Below, piece after piece: positions 35,755-45,609 of a stretch of DNA of 64,000 nt. Every line of letters starts with the position of its first letter. Position 1 is the first letter of the stretch. The notes beneath the pieces were generated by a model, which was not told the origin of the DNA, searched no databases, and worked only from the letters and a program-made list of their open reading frames with translations. The DNA is from Thermanaeromonas sp. C210 (GTDB taxonomy: Bacteria; Bacillota; DSM-521; Neomoorellales; Neomoorellaceae): contig NZ_BLWF01000002.1 of the NCBI RefSeq assembly GCF_013167955.1, positions 157,175 through 221,174 on the forward strand. Direction: 5' to 3'. Both the position numbers and the translations under genes were made by a program.

Positions 35755-36000
35755 TCCTCCTTCACCTCCCAATGGGTGTTCACTTTCCCGGACAACCCAC
35801 TAGAACCTTTTTGCAAGTTCCATGCCGGTACGCATGGCAAGGAAGGTGGCTAATTGCGAATGGTGTCTAGATAACTTTCTTGCAGTCTTTTCTCAATAAT
35901 TTCTCACCTAATTTATCAATCCGTTTGTACTTTTGTTAAAAAGGAATTTCGAAAGAAGCCGAAACCTTAAAGGGAACCGCAATTAACCCCGGGGTACCCC

Positions 36001-37149
36001 CTACAGGATTTTCTTGCATATCGCCAGCAAATCCCCGGGTTCGGGCCGGCGGGGATTGACCGCTATATTCCCGCTGGTTATAGCCTCCTCCACTATCGAA
36101 CCTAATTTATCCTCCGTAGCCCCGTAACTGCTTAATTTGTCGGTTATACCCACATCCTTTGTTAATTCTTCAACCGCCTTCACCCCTTTGCGGGCGGCTT
36201 CCATGGGAGGCAGGTGGGAGGCGTCCTCCCCTAAGGCTGCGGCAATGTCGGCGAATTTTTCCGGTGCGCCTATTAAGTTATATTCCATGACATGGGGAAG
36301 AAGAATAGCATTGGCGATTCCGTGGGGCACCCCGAAGTGCGCACCCAAGGGCGAAGCGAGGGCATGGGCTATCCCCAGCCTGGTCACGTTAAAGGCCAAG
36401 GCCGCGATAGTGCTGGCGTAGAGCATGTCTGCCCTGGCCTTCAGGTCCCGGCCGTTGGCTACGGCCTTCCGCAGGCTGCGGGCAATAAGTTTGATGGCCT
36501 GGAGGGCCAGGGCTTCAGATATGGGTTGGGTGGCCGTGCACACATAGGACTCAATGGCATGGCACAGGGCGTCCAGGCCCGAGGCGGCCGTTACCCGCGG
36601 AGGCATAGTTATAGTTAGCTCGGGATCAAGGACGGCAAAGACGGGCATTAGTTTATAACTCCCTATACCGGTCTTTACCCTGGCCTCCCTGTCGGTAACG
36701 ACCGCCCACATGGTAGCCTCGCTGCCGGTGCCGGCGGTGGTGGGTATGGCTACTATCGGAAGGGGTTCATTCTTTATCTTCCCTATACCCGCGTAATCGA
36801 AGATCTTACCCCCATTGGTTGCCATGGCGGCGACGGCTTTCGCCGTATCCAGGGCGCTGCCTCCACCCACGCCCAGCACCAATTGGGCACCGGATTGCCT
36901 GACTTCCTCCGTCACCCCTTCCACCAAATCGGTAGTGGGCTCTCCTTCAATTGCATCATAAACGGAAACCTTAAATTGTTCCTCCTCCAAAATTCTTAGT
37001 ACCCTCTCCAAAATCCCCGCAGCCTTAACCCCTCGGTCCGTAACCACAAAAATGGGTTCTTTTCCCAATTCCCGCAGTTTCGCCGGTAACGCTTTTAGGC
37101 TTCCTGCGCCGAATATTAGTTCCGTGGGAAGTTTGTAAGTATATAGCAT
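36001..37149 (-). CDS. Iron-containing alcohol dehydrogenase (second)
   Basis: 382 aa, co-linear with the copy at 33691-34839: GGGSALDTAKAVAAM, TTAGTGSEATMWAVVTD, GLDALCHAIESYV, HFGVPHGIANAILLPHVMEYN. The loop after TGSE (TMWAV versus TMFTV) and the GLDALC/GMDALT region differ, so the two may prefer different substrates or cofactors. It lies directly downstream of the AOR gene, the usual alcohol/aldehyde pairing. Confidence 0.92.
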   Translation of the reverse strand: MLYTYKLPTELIFGAGSLKALPAKLRELGKEPIFVVTDRGVKAAGILERVLRILEEEQFKVSVYDAIEGEPTTDLVEGVTEEVRQSGAQLVLGVGGGSALDTAKAVAAMATNGGKIFDYAGIGKIKNEPLPIVAIPTTAGTGSEATMWAVVTDREARVKTGIGSYKLMPVFAVLDPELTITMPPRVTAASGLDALCHAIESYVCTATQPISEALALQAIKLIARSLRKAVANGRDLKARADMLYASTIAALAFNVTRLGIAHALASPLGAHFGVPHGIANAILLPHVMEYNLIGAPEKFADIAAALGEDASHLPPMEAARKGVKAVEELTKDVGITDKLSSYGATEDKLGSIVEEAITSGNIAVNPRRPEPGDLLAICKKIL

Positions 37150-37180
37150 GCTCCCAACTCCCGACCATGGCGTTTAAGCT

Positions 37181-39037
37181 TTAGAAAAGGTCTGCTATGT
37201 CCAGCCGCTCCAGTACTTCCCGGGTAGGTATCCCTATCTCGTCCCACCCGCGGCATTCATAGTAGTCGCTCAACATACGGCCCAGGGGGGGCAAGTTGAC
37301 GGTTACACCCTCACCCCGCCGTTTGCAGGTTAAAGGACGAGGCGGCAGAGTGTCGTCTTTCCTGCTAATCCCGCAGTACCGAACATTGAACATTCTTTTC
37401 AGGGTAAACAACCGTTCCCCCGTCTCGAGGAATTCCTGAGGGCTTATGTTCCAGCCGGTAATGGAGTTCAACCACGAGGTGAGGTGACTTACCTGGACAC
37501 CGCCATTGAACACGAACTTACATATTTTGAGGGAGTCCACCATGGACATCAGGTTTTGTAACCGCGCCACAAATTCCCCCTTGCCCTCCACCGCCAGGCG
37601 GTCGTGGGGCTCTTCATATCCCAGTTCGGGCATCTTTACCACCCGCTCAAAGGGATGGGTAAAGGCCTGGAGGTGACAGGCCCCCCTGTTGGAGGTGGCA
37701 TAGGCCAGGGCTACCCCGTTGAAGGCCCGGGGATCATGGGCAGGAAATTCCAGCCCTTTAACATGATGGGCAAATTCCACGGCCAGCCCCCCTAGGGCTT
37801 CCGCGGCCCGCTTGGCTCCTTCCCCCAAGAGCTTACCTAAACCCGTCCTCTCGCCTATCTGCCGCACCATTTCCACCATGGCATCGGCATTGCCCCAGGT
37901 GAGTTTCACCCCCCCTGTATCGCCTTCGCCGATAAGGCCCTTTTCGAAGGCCTCCATAGCAAAGGCAATGGTGTTACCGGCGGAGATGGTGTCCATGCCG
38001 TAACGGTTGCAGAGTTCGTTGGCGTAGGCTATAGCTTCGAGATCGTCTATGAGGCACATCCCGCCCAGACAACCTAAAGTCTCGTATTCCGGCCCTGCGC
38101 CCTCTACTCCCGCGTACCTCCCCTCCTTTATGCGTATTTTTTTCCCACAACCTATAACACAGCCATGACAGTAGTACCTTCCCACAAAGATGGTCTGCTC
38201 TATGCGCTGGCCGGATATCTTTTCCACGCCTTCCGGCCACCGGCCCAGCCGCCAGTTCTGTAAGGGAAAGTTCCCGTAGCTTTCGTGGGTAATAACCCCT
38301 CCTGCGGTACCGTACCGCGTCATACCGGCGTTGCCCTGGCGTATCCGGGGGATCATGGCCTTAACCGCAGCCACCAAACCCGACCTGTCCCATACATCGG
38401 TACGTTTATTTCCCCTGGCCACCACGGCTTTGAGGTTTTTGGAGCCCATAACCGCACCCACACCGCAGCGGCCCGCCGCCCTGGCGTCCCTGCCGTCGCT
38501 CATAATGGACGCATACCTGACGAGCCTTTCCCCCGCCGGCCCAATGCAGGTTACCTCCCCGCCGGTGGCCCCCTTCAGCTGCTCGTAAGTGGCAAAGGTA
38601 TCTTTGCCCCAGTAGGCGGCAGCGTCGTGTATGCTGACCCGGCCCCCTGCCACCAGGATATAGACGGGAGAATCGGCCCGGCCGGTGACAATTAGGCCAT
38701 CATAGCCCGCCCGTTTAAAGGCCACGCCCCAGGAACCCCCGATGTCGGACTCGGCAAAGATGCCCGTGAGGGGAGACAGGGTGGTAACTGCATGGCGCCC
38801 GCTGCACGGTACCGGCGTATCGACGTAAGGTCCTACGGTGAAGATAAGGGGGTTCTCCGGACTGAAAGGATCTACCGCTGCATCCCCGGAATGCTCCTTG
38901 AAATGACGAGCCAAATAATAAGCCCCGAGGCCGCTGCCTCCTATAAACTTCCGGGCCTCTTCGGAAGTCAAAGGTTTCTCCTGTACGGTTCTGGTGGTGA
39001 GATCCACCACGGCAACCTTCCCGTTGTAGCCGTACAC
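37181..39037 (-). CDS. aor: Tungsten-dependent aldehyde:ferredoxin oxidoreductase
   Basis: About 618 aa, family length. It begins VYGYNGKVAVVDL, as AORs do. SDIGGSWGVAFKRAGYDGLIVTG carries the pterin-binding region, and CHGCVIGCGKKI with EYETLGCLGGMC supplies the 4Fe-4S Cys set (CxxCxxxC plus a later Cys). It oxidises aldehydes to acids while reducing ferredoxin, or the reverse; the tungstopterin cofactor is expected. GTG at 39037 is 8 bases from AAGGGGGG and matches the family N-terminus, so the 30-residue longer frame is rejected. Confidence 0.92.
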   Translation of the reverse strand: MYGYNGKVAVVDLTTRTVQEKPLTSEEARKFIGGSGLGAYYLARHFKEHSGDAAVDPFSPENPLIFTVGPYVDTPVPCSGRHAVTTLSPLTGIFAESDIGGSWGVAFKRAGYDGLIVTGRADSPVYILVAGGRVSIHDAAAYWGKDTFATYEQLKGATGGEVTCIGPAGERLVRYASIMSDGRDARAAGRCGVGAVMGSKNLKAVVARGNKRTDVWDRSGLVAAVKAMIPRIRQGNAGMTRYGTAGGVITHESYGNFPLQNWRLGRWPEGVEKISGQRIEQTIFVGRYYCHGCVIGCGKKIRIKEGRYAGVEGAGPEYETLGCLGGMCLIDDLEAIAYANELCNRYGMDTISAGNTIAFAMEAFEKGLIGEGDTGGVKLTWGNADAMVEMVRQIGERTGLGKLLGEGAKRAAEALGGLAVEFAHHVKGLEFPAHDPRAFNGVALAYATSNRGACHLQAFTHPFERVVKMPELGYEEPHDRLAVEGKGEFVARLQNLMSMVDSLKICKFVFNGGVQVSHLTSWLNSITGWNISPQEFLETGERLFTLKRMFNVRYCGISRKDDTLPPRPLTCKRRGEGVTVNLPPLGRMLSDYYECRGWDEIGIPTREVLERLDIADLF

Positions 39038-39200
39038 GGGTTTTACCCCCCTTAGTCGAATTTTCTCCGCCGGAAGGGAAAGCGGTTTACTTCTCCGCCA
39101 CCCGGCGATCCCCTGAGTTATCCCCACTTTTGGGGGTAGAGGCCTGCCTTGGCTTGAAAGCGAGCGACTAAAGAAGCCGCCAGGGCGGCCCCCTCTTTGC

Positions 39201-40265
39201 TCACGGTCCTACGGGCGTTATCCACGGTACCCCGAACTCCCGCCCTAACCCGAGGAGCATTTCTTCTACTTCGGGCTCCAGGGGGATCCCCTCCCTCCTT
39301 CTCCTCTCCGCCGTGCGGAATTCGATTTCTCCCGGGAGCAGGACCTCCTCAACCCCGTAGGCCGGCGGCAGCCCTTTTATCTCGTCGATCATTTGAGCTA
39401 TACGGTTTTTAAACTCGTCGGTGTCGCCGAAGACGCCGGGATCGACGGCGGCAAAAACATGACCCAAATTCTGCCTGCCCTCCAGATTACGATATAGGTC
39501 GCCTATGTGGGGCCCGAAGGCCGCACCCGTAAGTATACCGGCAAAAACATCTATCAGGATGGCAATGGCCGAACCCTTGGCCCCGCCGAAGGGTAACACG
39601 GCCCCTTCCAGGGCCTTCTCGGCATCGGTGGTGATGCGGCCTTCTGCATCCATAGCCCATCCCTCAGGGATGCTTTCCCCTTTTTGAGCGGCAAGGATAA
39701 TCTTCCCCCGGGCTACAATACTAGTGGCCATATCGAATACAATGGGCAGCCTCCCCTTGGCGGGCACGGCCACCGAAAGGGGATTGGTTCCCATGTAAGG
39801 AGCGCGCGCCCCCCAGGGGGCCATAGTGGCCGGGGCGTTGGACAGGGCTATGCCTATTAAATCCTCCTTTAAGGCGCACATGGTGTAGTAGGCCGCAGCA
39901 CCGAAGTGGTTGGAGCCCCGCACGCCCACCATCCCGGTTCCCACTGCCTTGGCCTTCTCTATGGCCAGGCGCATGGCCCGGTAAGAAGCTACCTGTCCCA
40001 GGGTGTTCCTGGCATCCATAAGGGCGACGGCCGGCGTGTCCCTGATGATTTCCGGCTCCCCCCCGGGGTCCACCAATCCCCGCCGTATCCTCTCCACATA
40101 AATACCCATGCGGGTGACGCCGTGGGAATCTACTCCCCGGAGATTAGCCTGCACTAAGGTGTCGGACAGAAGTCTGGCCGCTTCTTCCCCCACACCCAAC
40201 CTGGTAAGTATGCCGGTACAAAAATCCAGCAAATCGCTAGCTCCATAGCGTTTCAAGGATTTCAC
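39201..40265 (-). CDS. Malate/L-lactate dehydrogenase family (LDH_2) oxidoreductase
   Basis: 354 aa. The family pattern is visible: LRGVDSHGVTRMGIYVERI, GVRGSNHFGAAAYYTMCAL, GTNPLSVAVPAKGRLPIVFDMATSIVARGKI, and FGGAKGSAIAILIDVFAG. Members reduce or oxidise 2-keto/2-hydroxy acids, including ureidoglycolate, 2,3-diketogulonate, sulfolactate and malate. The start overlaps the upstream RraA-like gene by 29 bp, so translation is coupled. Confidence 0.9.
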   Translation of the reverse strand: MKSLKRYGASDLLDFCTGILTRLGVGEEAARLLSDTLVQANLRGVDSHGVTRMGIYVERIRRGLVDPGGEPEIIRDTPAVALMDARNTLGQVASYRAMRLAIEKAKAVGTGMVGVRGSNHFGAAAYYTMCALKEDLIGIALSNAPATMAPWGARAPYMGTNPLSVAVPAKGRLPIVFDMATSIVARGKIILAAQKGESIPEGWAMDAEGRITTDAEKALEGAVLPFGGAKGSAIAILIDVFAGILTGAAFGPHIGDLYRNLEGRQNLGHVFAAVDPGVFGDTDEFKNRIAQMIDEIKGLPPAYGVEEVLLPGEIEFRTAERRRREGIPLEPEVEEMLLGLGREFGVPWITPVGP

Positions 40266-40926
40266 ACCCTTTTTGCCTCAAGATTTCATCTATCCACCCC
40301 CGGTCCCACGTACCCTCTTCAACTTGCCGGAATATGGCCTGTTCGCGGAGGGCCACTTCCCTGGTCTTGCGAAGGATTTCCTCCGCCTCGCCGGCGGGTA
40401 TTACTACCACGCCGTCCGCATCCCCCACAATAACATCCCCGGGGAAAACCGTCACACCCCCACAAGAAACCGGCACGTTTATCTCCCCGGGCCCGTCTTT
40501 ATAGGGTCCCCGCGGGCTTGCGCCCCGGGCGAAAACCGGCAAATCTAATCGCCTTATCCCCGCCCAATCCCGGACAGCCCCGTCTACCACCAATCCCCTA
40601 AGACCCCTCTTCAGGGCATAACGGGCCATAATTTCTCCCAGTATGGCGTTGGTCATATCGCCCCGGGCGTCCACAATGATAACGTCCCCCGGCTCGGCCA
40701 TATCCAGGGCTTTATGGACCAGCAGATTATCTCCCGGTCGCGTCTTTACCGTAAAGGCTATACCGGCCAGCTTGGCGTCTTCCCGCACCGGCTTTATCCC
40801 GGCATCCATGCAAAACATTCTCCCCATGTTGTCGGCTATGTTACAAGTAGAGTACGGGAGAAAGGCATCGGCGAGGGAGAGGGGCGGGCGTTTAACCCGG
40901 GTGTAAATGCGGAAACCTGCGGCCAT
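40237..40926 (-). CDS. RraA/HMG-aldolase-family protein
   Basis: 229 aa. GEIMARYALKRGLRGLVVDGAVRD supplies the Gly-loop and Arg-Asp metal site and VFPGDVIVGDADGVVVIP the C-terminal half. The family includes 4-hydroxy-4-methyl-2-oxoglutarate/oxaloacetate-type retro-aldolases and RraA, the RNase E inhibitor. RNase E regulation is unlikely in this genomic setting; an aldolase or decarboxylase of a 2-keto acid made by the coupled LDH_2 enzyme is more likely (inference). Confidence 0.88.
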   Translation of the reverse strand: MAAGFRIYTRVKRPPLSLADAFLPYSTCNIADNMGRMFCMDAGIKPVREDAKLAGIAFTVKTRPGDNLLVHKALDMAEPGDVIIVDARGDMTNAILGEIMARYALKRGLRGLVVDGAVRDWAGIRRLDLPVFARGASPRGPYKDGPGEINVPVSCGGVTVFPGDVIVGDADGVVVIPAGEAEEILRKTREVALREQAIFRQVEEGTWDRGWIDEILRQKGCEILETLWS

Positions 40927-41055
40927 TTAATTCTCACTCCTTAATATATCCGCGCATTTAGTGAAAGTCTAAACTTCTTCTTCCATCCGTAGGTGACGGC
41001 CATGGTTCCTTAAGTTACGTGCGGCTTAACTTTTTCTTCCCGGGCCGCGACACCT

Positions 41056-41751
41056 TTAAGTTTCCAATTTCCGGATGGCGTTTTCTATATGCATTTTCAT
41101 GGCCTTGTAGGCGCCGTCGGGATTTCGATAAAGGAGGTAGCGCAGGACTATCTGGTGCTCCTCCAGCAAAACGGGCAGCCTGGTAGGAACACCCAGGGTA
41201 TGCTTTTTACACAGCCTGAAGCTATCCAGCCAATATTGCTCCAGGGTTTCGGCCACCTGGATGAAAATGGGGCTATGGGTGGCCCGGATAATGGCCATAT
41301 GAAAACGGAAGTCTTCCTCTACGGCCATCCCTCCCGCCACGATATTCTCCCTCACCGCCTCCTGTAGCCGGGCGATCTCCTCTACCTCTTCTTGAGAAGC
41401 ATATAGAGCTGCCAGCCGGGCGGCTTCGGGTTCAAAACCCCTCCGGAAAACAAGTAGATCCATGGCCCGGTCCTTTTCTTCCGAACTCATAGCGATGTCC
41501 TGGGGTAGGAGCCGCCGTTCCACCTGCCTTACAAAACAACCCACCCCGTGTTTAACTTCAATAAGGCCAATGGCTGCCAGGGCACTCAGGGCCTCACGTA
41601 CGGCTAAGCGGCTGACACCGTAGAGCCTGGCAAGCTCGCGCTCGGACGGTATTTTCTCGCCCGGTTTTAATTTCTCCGACGCTATCTGCTCCCTGATGTC
41701 GGCCACGATCTGCTCGTACAGCTTAACCCGCTTAACCTCCCGCGCTTCCAT
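41056..41751 (-). CDS. FadR-subfamily GntR regulator (second, start of the catabolic block)
   Basis: 231 aa. Winged helix with KPGEKIPSERELARLYGVSRLAVREALSAL and an FCD domain (LVFRRGFEPEAARLAALYAS, FRFHMAIIRATHSPIFIQVAETL). It is the first gene of the leftward block. A palindrome lies between its start and an AT-rich promoter stretch. Having two GntR genes at the two ends suggests the block is regulated as at least two units. Confidence 0.92.
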   Translation of the reverse strand: MEAREVKRVKLYEQIVADIREQIASEKLKPGEKIPSERELARLYGVSRLAVREALSALAAIGLIEVKHGVGCFVRQVERRLLPQDIAMSSEEKDRAMDLLVFRRGFEPEAARLAALYASQEEVEEIARLQEAVRENIVAGGMAVEEDFRFHMAIIRATHSPIFIQVAETLEQYWLDSFRLCKKHTLGVPTRLPVLLEEHQIVLRYLLYRNPDGAYKAMKMHIENAIRKLET

Positions 41752-41778
41752 TACTACTGCTATGTCTCCTTTTCATCC

Positions 41779-41790
41779 GGTGTCCATACC
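41779..41790. promoter_or_regulatory. Probable GntR operator
   Basis: GGTGTCCATACC, an imperfect palindrome of the form GGTnTnnAnACC, lies between the AT-rich promoter region and the start of the second gntR gene, the usual place for autorepression. Confidence 0.45.
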
Positions 41791-42027
41791 ACTTAGTATT
41801 ATTGCTATAATATTCTACATATCTTTGGCTTTTCCTTCTCCCCCTCCGCCGGGACAGCTAAAAATTCTCGTGGGCGCTGGGAGCAAAACCCGGGCGCCCT
41901 CACCTCGCCGACGCCCACCTGGGGGGCGACAGGGGGCTCCATACGCGCACCTTTCCGGGTTCTTTTCCGGTCTAACCGGCGTGACCGGCCAACGCACCTC
42001 CCCTGCCCGTGTCCCTTGTGAGATAAA

Positions 42028-42060
42028 ACGAAAAAAGGGAGGCGCACGGGGCCGCCTCCC
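42028..42060 (-). terminator. Terminator of the arsR-acr3 operon
   Basis: On the minus strand GGGAGGCG, an 8-base loop and CGCCTCCC are followed by TTTTTTCG: a textbook rho-independent terminator 45 bp past the acr3 stop. Confidence 0.9.
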
Positions 42061-42104
42061 CTAGGCAGGTTTGAACCCTGGTAACTGGTCTTCCCTTTCA
42101 ACGG

Positions 42105-43205
42105 CTACCTCGGGCCCGGTGACGCCGCGAAGTAGCGCCGCCGGAAATTCAAGGCCACGTTCACCAGCCCGATCATCACCGGCACTTCAATAAGGGGACC
42201 GATGACCGCGGCAAAGGCCTGGCCGGAATTAATGCCGAAGACGGCCACGGCCACGGCGATGGCCAGCTCAAAATTGTTGCTGGCGGCGGTAAAGGAAAGG
42301 GTCGTCGTCTGCTCGTAGTTAATTCCCAGGCGCGTGCTTATGAAAAAGGAAATTAAGAACATGAGGACAAAATAGCAAATCAGGGGTATAGCCACCCTGA
42401 CCACATCCATCGGCAGGGAAACGATATACTGACCCTTAAGGGAAAACATGACCACAATGGTAAACAACAACGCGATCAGGGCCAGGGGGCTGATTTTGGG
42501 GACAAAGGTTTTTTCATACCATTCCCTGCCCTTGGCCGGTAGAAGGATCAAGCGGGTCAAAAAACCGGCCACAAAGGGTATACCCAGGTAGATGGCCACA
42601 CTGGTGGCCACTTCACCGATGGTTACGCGGACCTGCATCCCCTGGAAACCCAGCCACGCCGGCAACAGGGTGATGAAAACATACGCATAAAGGGAGTAAA
42701 AGATAACCTGGAAGACGGAGTTCAAGGCCACCAGGGCGGCGGCATACTCGGCATCACCCCCGGCCAGGCTGTTCCAGACAATGACCATGGCGATGCAGCG
42801 CGCCAGGCCGATGAGGATGAGGCCGGCCATGTACTCCGGATAATTGTGTAAAAAGATAACGGCCAGGATGAACATCAAGATAGGGCCTATAATCCAGTTC
42901 TGGATGAGGGACAGGGCCATAACCCTGCCGTTGCGAAATACCTTGCCCAATTCTTCGTATTTCACCTTGGCCAGGGGCGGGTACATCATAACTATGAGGC
43001 CGATGGCTATGGGGATGGAGGTGGTACCCACTGACATCCTATTGAGGGCGTCTGCCACCCCGGGTGCGACGTAACCGAGGGCCACGCCGAAGGCCATGGC
43101 CAGGAAGATCCACAGGGTCAAGAAACGATCCAGCAGGGATAACCCCGCCGTGGGTTGGTGGTTGGTTGCCGGGGCCATATTAGTGCAGCAATCCTCCTTC
43201 TTCAT
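42105..43205 (-). CDS. acr3: ACR3-family arsenite efflux permease
   Basis: 366 aa with about ten helices. [21 protein letters not shown] contains the conserved Cys of the family, and [21 protein letters not shown] and [21 protein letters not shown] (paired N, E, F residues) match ACR3. It exports arsenite/antimonite using the proton gradient. The N-terminus carries an extra Cys pair (EDCCTN), which may be metal-contacting or simply lie before a later start at 43178. Downstream of an ArsR gene and its promoter. Confidence 0.93.
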   Translation of the reverse strand: MKKEDCCTNMAPATNHQPTAGLSLLDRFLTLWIFLAMAFGVALGYVAPGVADALNRMSVGTTSIPIAIGLIVMMYPPLAKVKYEELGKVFRNGRVMALSLIQNWIIGPILMFILAVIFLHNYPEYMAGLILIGLARCIAMVIVWNSLAGGDAEYAAALVALNSVFQVIFYSLYAYVFITLLPAWLGFQGMQVRVTIGEVATSVAIYLGIPFVAGFLTRLILLPAKGREWYEKTFVPKISPLALIALLFTIVVMFSLKGQYIVSLPMDVVRVAIPLICYFVLMFLISFFISTRLGINYEQTTTLSFTAASNNFELAIAVAVAVFGINSGQAFAAVIGPLIEVPVMIGLVNVALNFRRRYFAASPGPR

Positions 43206-43294
43206 ACCTATACCTGCCTTTGGCTACCGTGGCTACCGTCCTCCTGGTTACTTTAGTACAGACTGAAGGTAATACGCCATCCTGCAATGGTCTT

Positions 43295-43684
43295 CTAACC
43301 AGGGCCACCTTTGCCACCCCTCTCCCGGGGCGCTCTGCAGGCAACCTTGGGATTCTCCAGGAGCTCCTGCACCTTCTCGTAGTCTTTAGCCAATTCCTCC
43401 TTTTCCGCGAGGGGTGCCTCCAGGTAAGCCAGCCATCCCTGGAGGACTGCGGCCAGCCGCTCTTTGTTGAGCCGGTAGAACACCCACTGGCCGACCTTTT
43501 TCTCCCGGACCAGTTCGGCTTCCTTCAGAACCCTCAGGTGCTGGGAGATGGCCGGCTGGGTGAGGCCCAGGATCTCCTCCAGCTCGCAGACGCACAGCTC
43601 CCCTTCGGCCAGCAGGGCCAGAATCCTGAGCCGGAGGCGCTGGCCCAAGGCTTTAAAGGCCTTTTCCCACTCCTTGAAGGTCAC
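43295..43684 (-). CDS. arsR: ArsR-family repressor of acr3
   Basis: About 129 aa. Wing-helix core: LRILALLAEGELCVCELEEILGLTQPAISQHLRVLKEAELV. The ELCVCEL motif is the classic arsenite-binding Cys pair (CxC) of alpha-3 site ArsR proteins. It differs from the arsR-like gene at 9877, which has one Cys there. The GTG at 43684 is 9 bases from GGGGAG; the alternative GTG at 43693 directly abuts that site. Confidence 0.92.
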   Translation of the reverse strand: MTFKEWEKAFKALGQRLRLRILALLAEGELCVCELEEILGLTQPAISQHLRVLKEAELVREKKVGQWVFYRLNKERLAAVLQGWLAYLEAPLAEKEELAKDYEKVQELLENPKVACRAPRERGGKGGPG

Positions 43685-43715
43685 CTCCTTCACCTCCCCA
43701 TTAGGACAAGTATAA

Positions 43716-43756
43716 GTTATTTATTATATAATATTTAACTTTATCTGCTTTGTCAA
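43716..43756 (-). promoter_or_regulatory. Promoter and operator of the arsR-acr3 operon
   Basis: Minus-strand TTGACA (43756-43751), a 17-base spacer and TATTAT (43733-43728). A 24-bp imperfect palindrome at 43716-43739 (arms GTTA...TAAC, AT-rich centre) covers the -10 box, the standard ArsR operator position. Confidence 0.85.
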
Positions 43757-44295
43757 CGAAAGCCAGCGCCCGGGTTATCCCGCCTTTGCTGGGACGGGCT
43801 ACCCGGACCGTTTAGGTAGGGAGCAGGCCTCAGGCGGTATTTAATGTGAGGCCGGGCTCGACACCCTTCAGCAAGACCTAAGGCCAAGGGATCCTGCGCC
43901 AGCCCTGAAGCATGGGCCCCAATTCCTTGAGAAACCCCGTAAGCCTGTAATGCTTTTCGGCCTTGCGCGGAAATCCTTGGCGAGAACAGGTCCAGCAGGT
44001 CTTAAAAGCAGGGGAATACCCTCGAGGGGCCGGCCAGACCTCCCGGGTCTTAAGCGAGTACGGTGACGCGGCCCGTCACCTATCGTCCATCCATTGGGGC
44101 GCCCGGACCGGCTTGAAAGTTCCCGACGTTAGGGATAAACTGGACATGGATCCCGGAAACCAACGATTATTACCATAAAACATACCTGCCCCACCTTCAG
44201 CCATGACTACCTCAGCCGGTATGAATACCGGGTACCGGTTTTCGGGCCAAGACCTGGCAATCGGGTTACTATCCCTAGAGGTGAAGTGGAAGAAA
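43757..44295. other. Intergenic region without recognised genes
   Basis: About 540 bp. The + strand frame from 44203 is the extension of the pyrophosphatase frame upstream of its start. I see no RNA gene or repeat here. Confidence 0.4.
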
Positions 44296-45609
44296 ATGGC
44301 GAGAGAAATCTTAGTAATAGGCCATCAAAAGCCAGACACCGATTCCATTGCCTCCGCCATAGGCTATGCCTACCTGCAAAACCGGATACGAAAGGAGAAT
44401 AATGTTATCGCCGCGAGGTGCGGGGAGCTAAACCGGGAAACCCAGTTCGTGCTGGAGTATTTCAACGTACCCGCTCCTATTTACGTGGACAATGTGAAGA
44501 CCAAAGTAGAGGACGTCCTCGACGGTGGGATTCTCTTTATTCGCCCGGAAGTAACCGTGAGACAGGCGGGAATTTTCATGCGCCAGCACGGGGTCAAAAC
44601 CCTGGCGGTTGTCGATGGCGAGCAGCACCTTCTGGGTCTGCTTACCGTGGGCGACCTGGCCCGTCTCCTTCTGGAGGCCTGGGATAGCGGGTATGTACCC
44701 ATGGACGCACCGGTTAAAAACATAATGCGCACGGAAAACCTGGTAGTCTTTCATAACGACGACCTGGTAGAAGAGGTTAAAAGGACCATGCTGGAAACGC
44801 GGTACCGGAATTACCCGGTGGTGGATGAACACAACCGTTTTATGGGCATGATTGCGCGTTATCACCTATTGGCCATGCGGGGCAAGAAGTTAATCCTGGT
44901 GGACCATAATGAAAGAAGCCAGGCGGTTCCCGGCATCGAGCAGGCCGAGATACTGGAGATTATCGACCATCACCGGGTGGCGGATATAGAAACTTCCGAG
45001 CCTATTCTAGTCCGCAACGAACCGGTCGGCAGCACCTCCACTATAATCAGTAAAATATTTGCCGAAAAGGGCATTACGCCCCCCAAAGAAATAGCGGGAA
45101 TCCTGTGTGCGGCCATATTGTCCGACACCATGATCTTGAAATCCCCGACCACTACCGAGGAAGACCGGCAGCAGGTAGCCAAACTGGGAGAGTTGGCGGG
45201 CCTTAACCCCACCGAGTTCGGCAAGAAAATGTTCCAGGCGGGATCCTTGTTGGCGGGCCGCTCGGGTCGCGATATCCTACTGGAGGACTTTAAAGAATTT
45301 TGCCTGGGTAACCATATAGTAGGTATCGGCCAGATAGAGATAGTAGACCAGCAGGCCCTCCCCGTGAGTCAGGAGGTCCTCCTGGAGGAGATGGATAAAC
45401 TCTGTAAAGAAAAAAATTACGACCTGGTACTGCTGATGATTACCGACCTCATGCGCAACGGTACGGAACTCTTCTTCACCGGCCACCAGGCCCGGGCCGT
45501 GGAACAGGCCTTCAACGTGCCCCCTGGTAAAACCAAGGTATTTTTGCCGGGCGTGATGTCGCGGAAAAAACAAGTGGTGCCGCCCCTGCGGCGTGTACTT
45601 TTAGGGTGA
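44296..45609 (+). CDS. ppaC: Manganese-dependent inorganic pyrophosphatase with CBS domains
   Basis: 437 aa. The DHH domain opens ILVIGHQKPDTDSIASAIGYAYL; residues about 70-190 are a pair of CBS domains (VRQAGIFMRQHGVKTLAVVD, then IMRTENL, and NRFMGMIARYHLL); the DHH motif EIIDHHRVADI follows; and the C-terminal DHHA2 domain ends near PLRRV. CBS pairs in this family bind adenine nucleotides and inhibit or activate hydrolysis of pyrophosphate. No DRTGG insert is seen, so it is the shorter CBS-PPase form. ATG 44296 starts at the conserved MAREILVIGH. Confidence 0.92.
   Translation: MAREILVIGHQKPDTDSIASAIGYAYLQNRIRKENNVIAARCGELNRETQFVLEYFNVPAPIYVDNVKTKVEDVLDGGILFIRPEVTVRQAGIFMRQHGVKTLAVVDGEQHLLGLLTVGDLARLLLEAWDSGYVPMDAPVKNIMRTENLVVFHNDDLVEEVKRTMLETRYRNYPVVDEHNRFMGMIARYHLLAMRGKKLILVDHNERSQAVPGIEQAEILEIIDHHRVADIETSEPILVRNEPVGSTSTIISKIFAEKGITPPKEIAGILCAAILSDTMILKSPTTTEEDRQQVAKLGELAGLNPTEFGKKMFQAGSLLAGRSGRDILLEDFKEFCLGNHIVGIGQIEIVDQQALPVSQEVLLEEMDKLCKEKNYDLVLLMITDLMRNGTELFFTGHQARAVEQAFNVPPGKTKVFLPGVMSRKKQVVPPLRRVLLG

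Noticed and set aside
40237..40926. RraA as an RNase E regulator
   Set aside because: The gene is coupled to an LDH_2 oxidoreductase in a catabolic block; the family's aldolase activity fits better.
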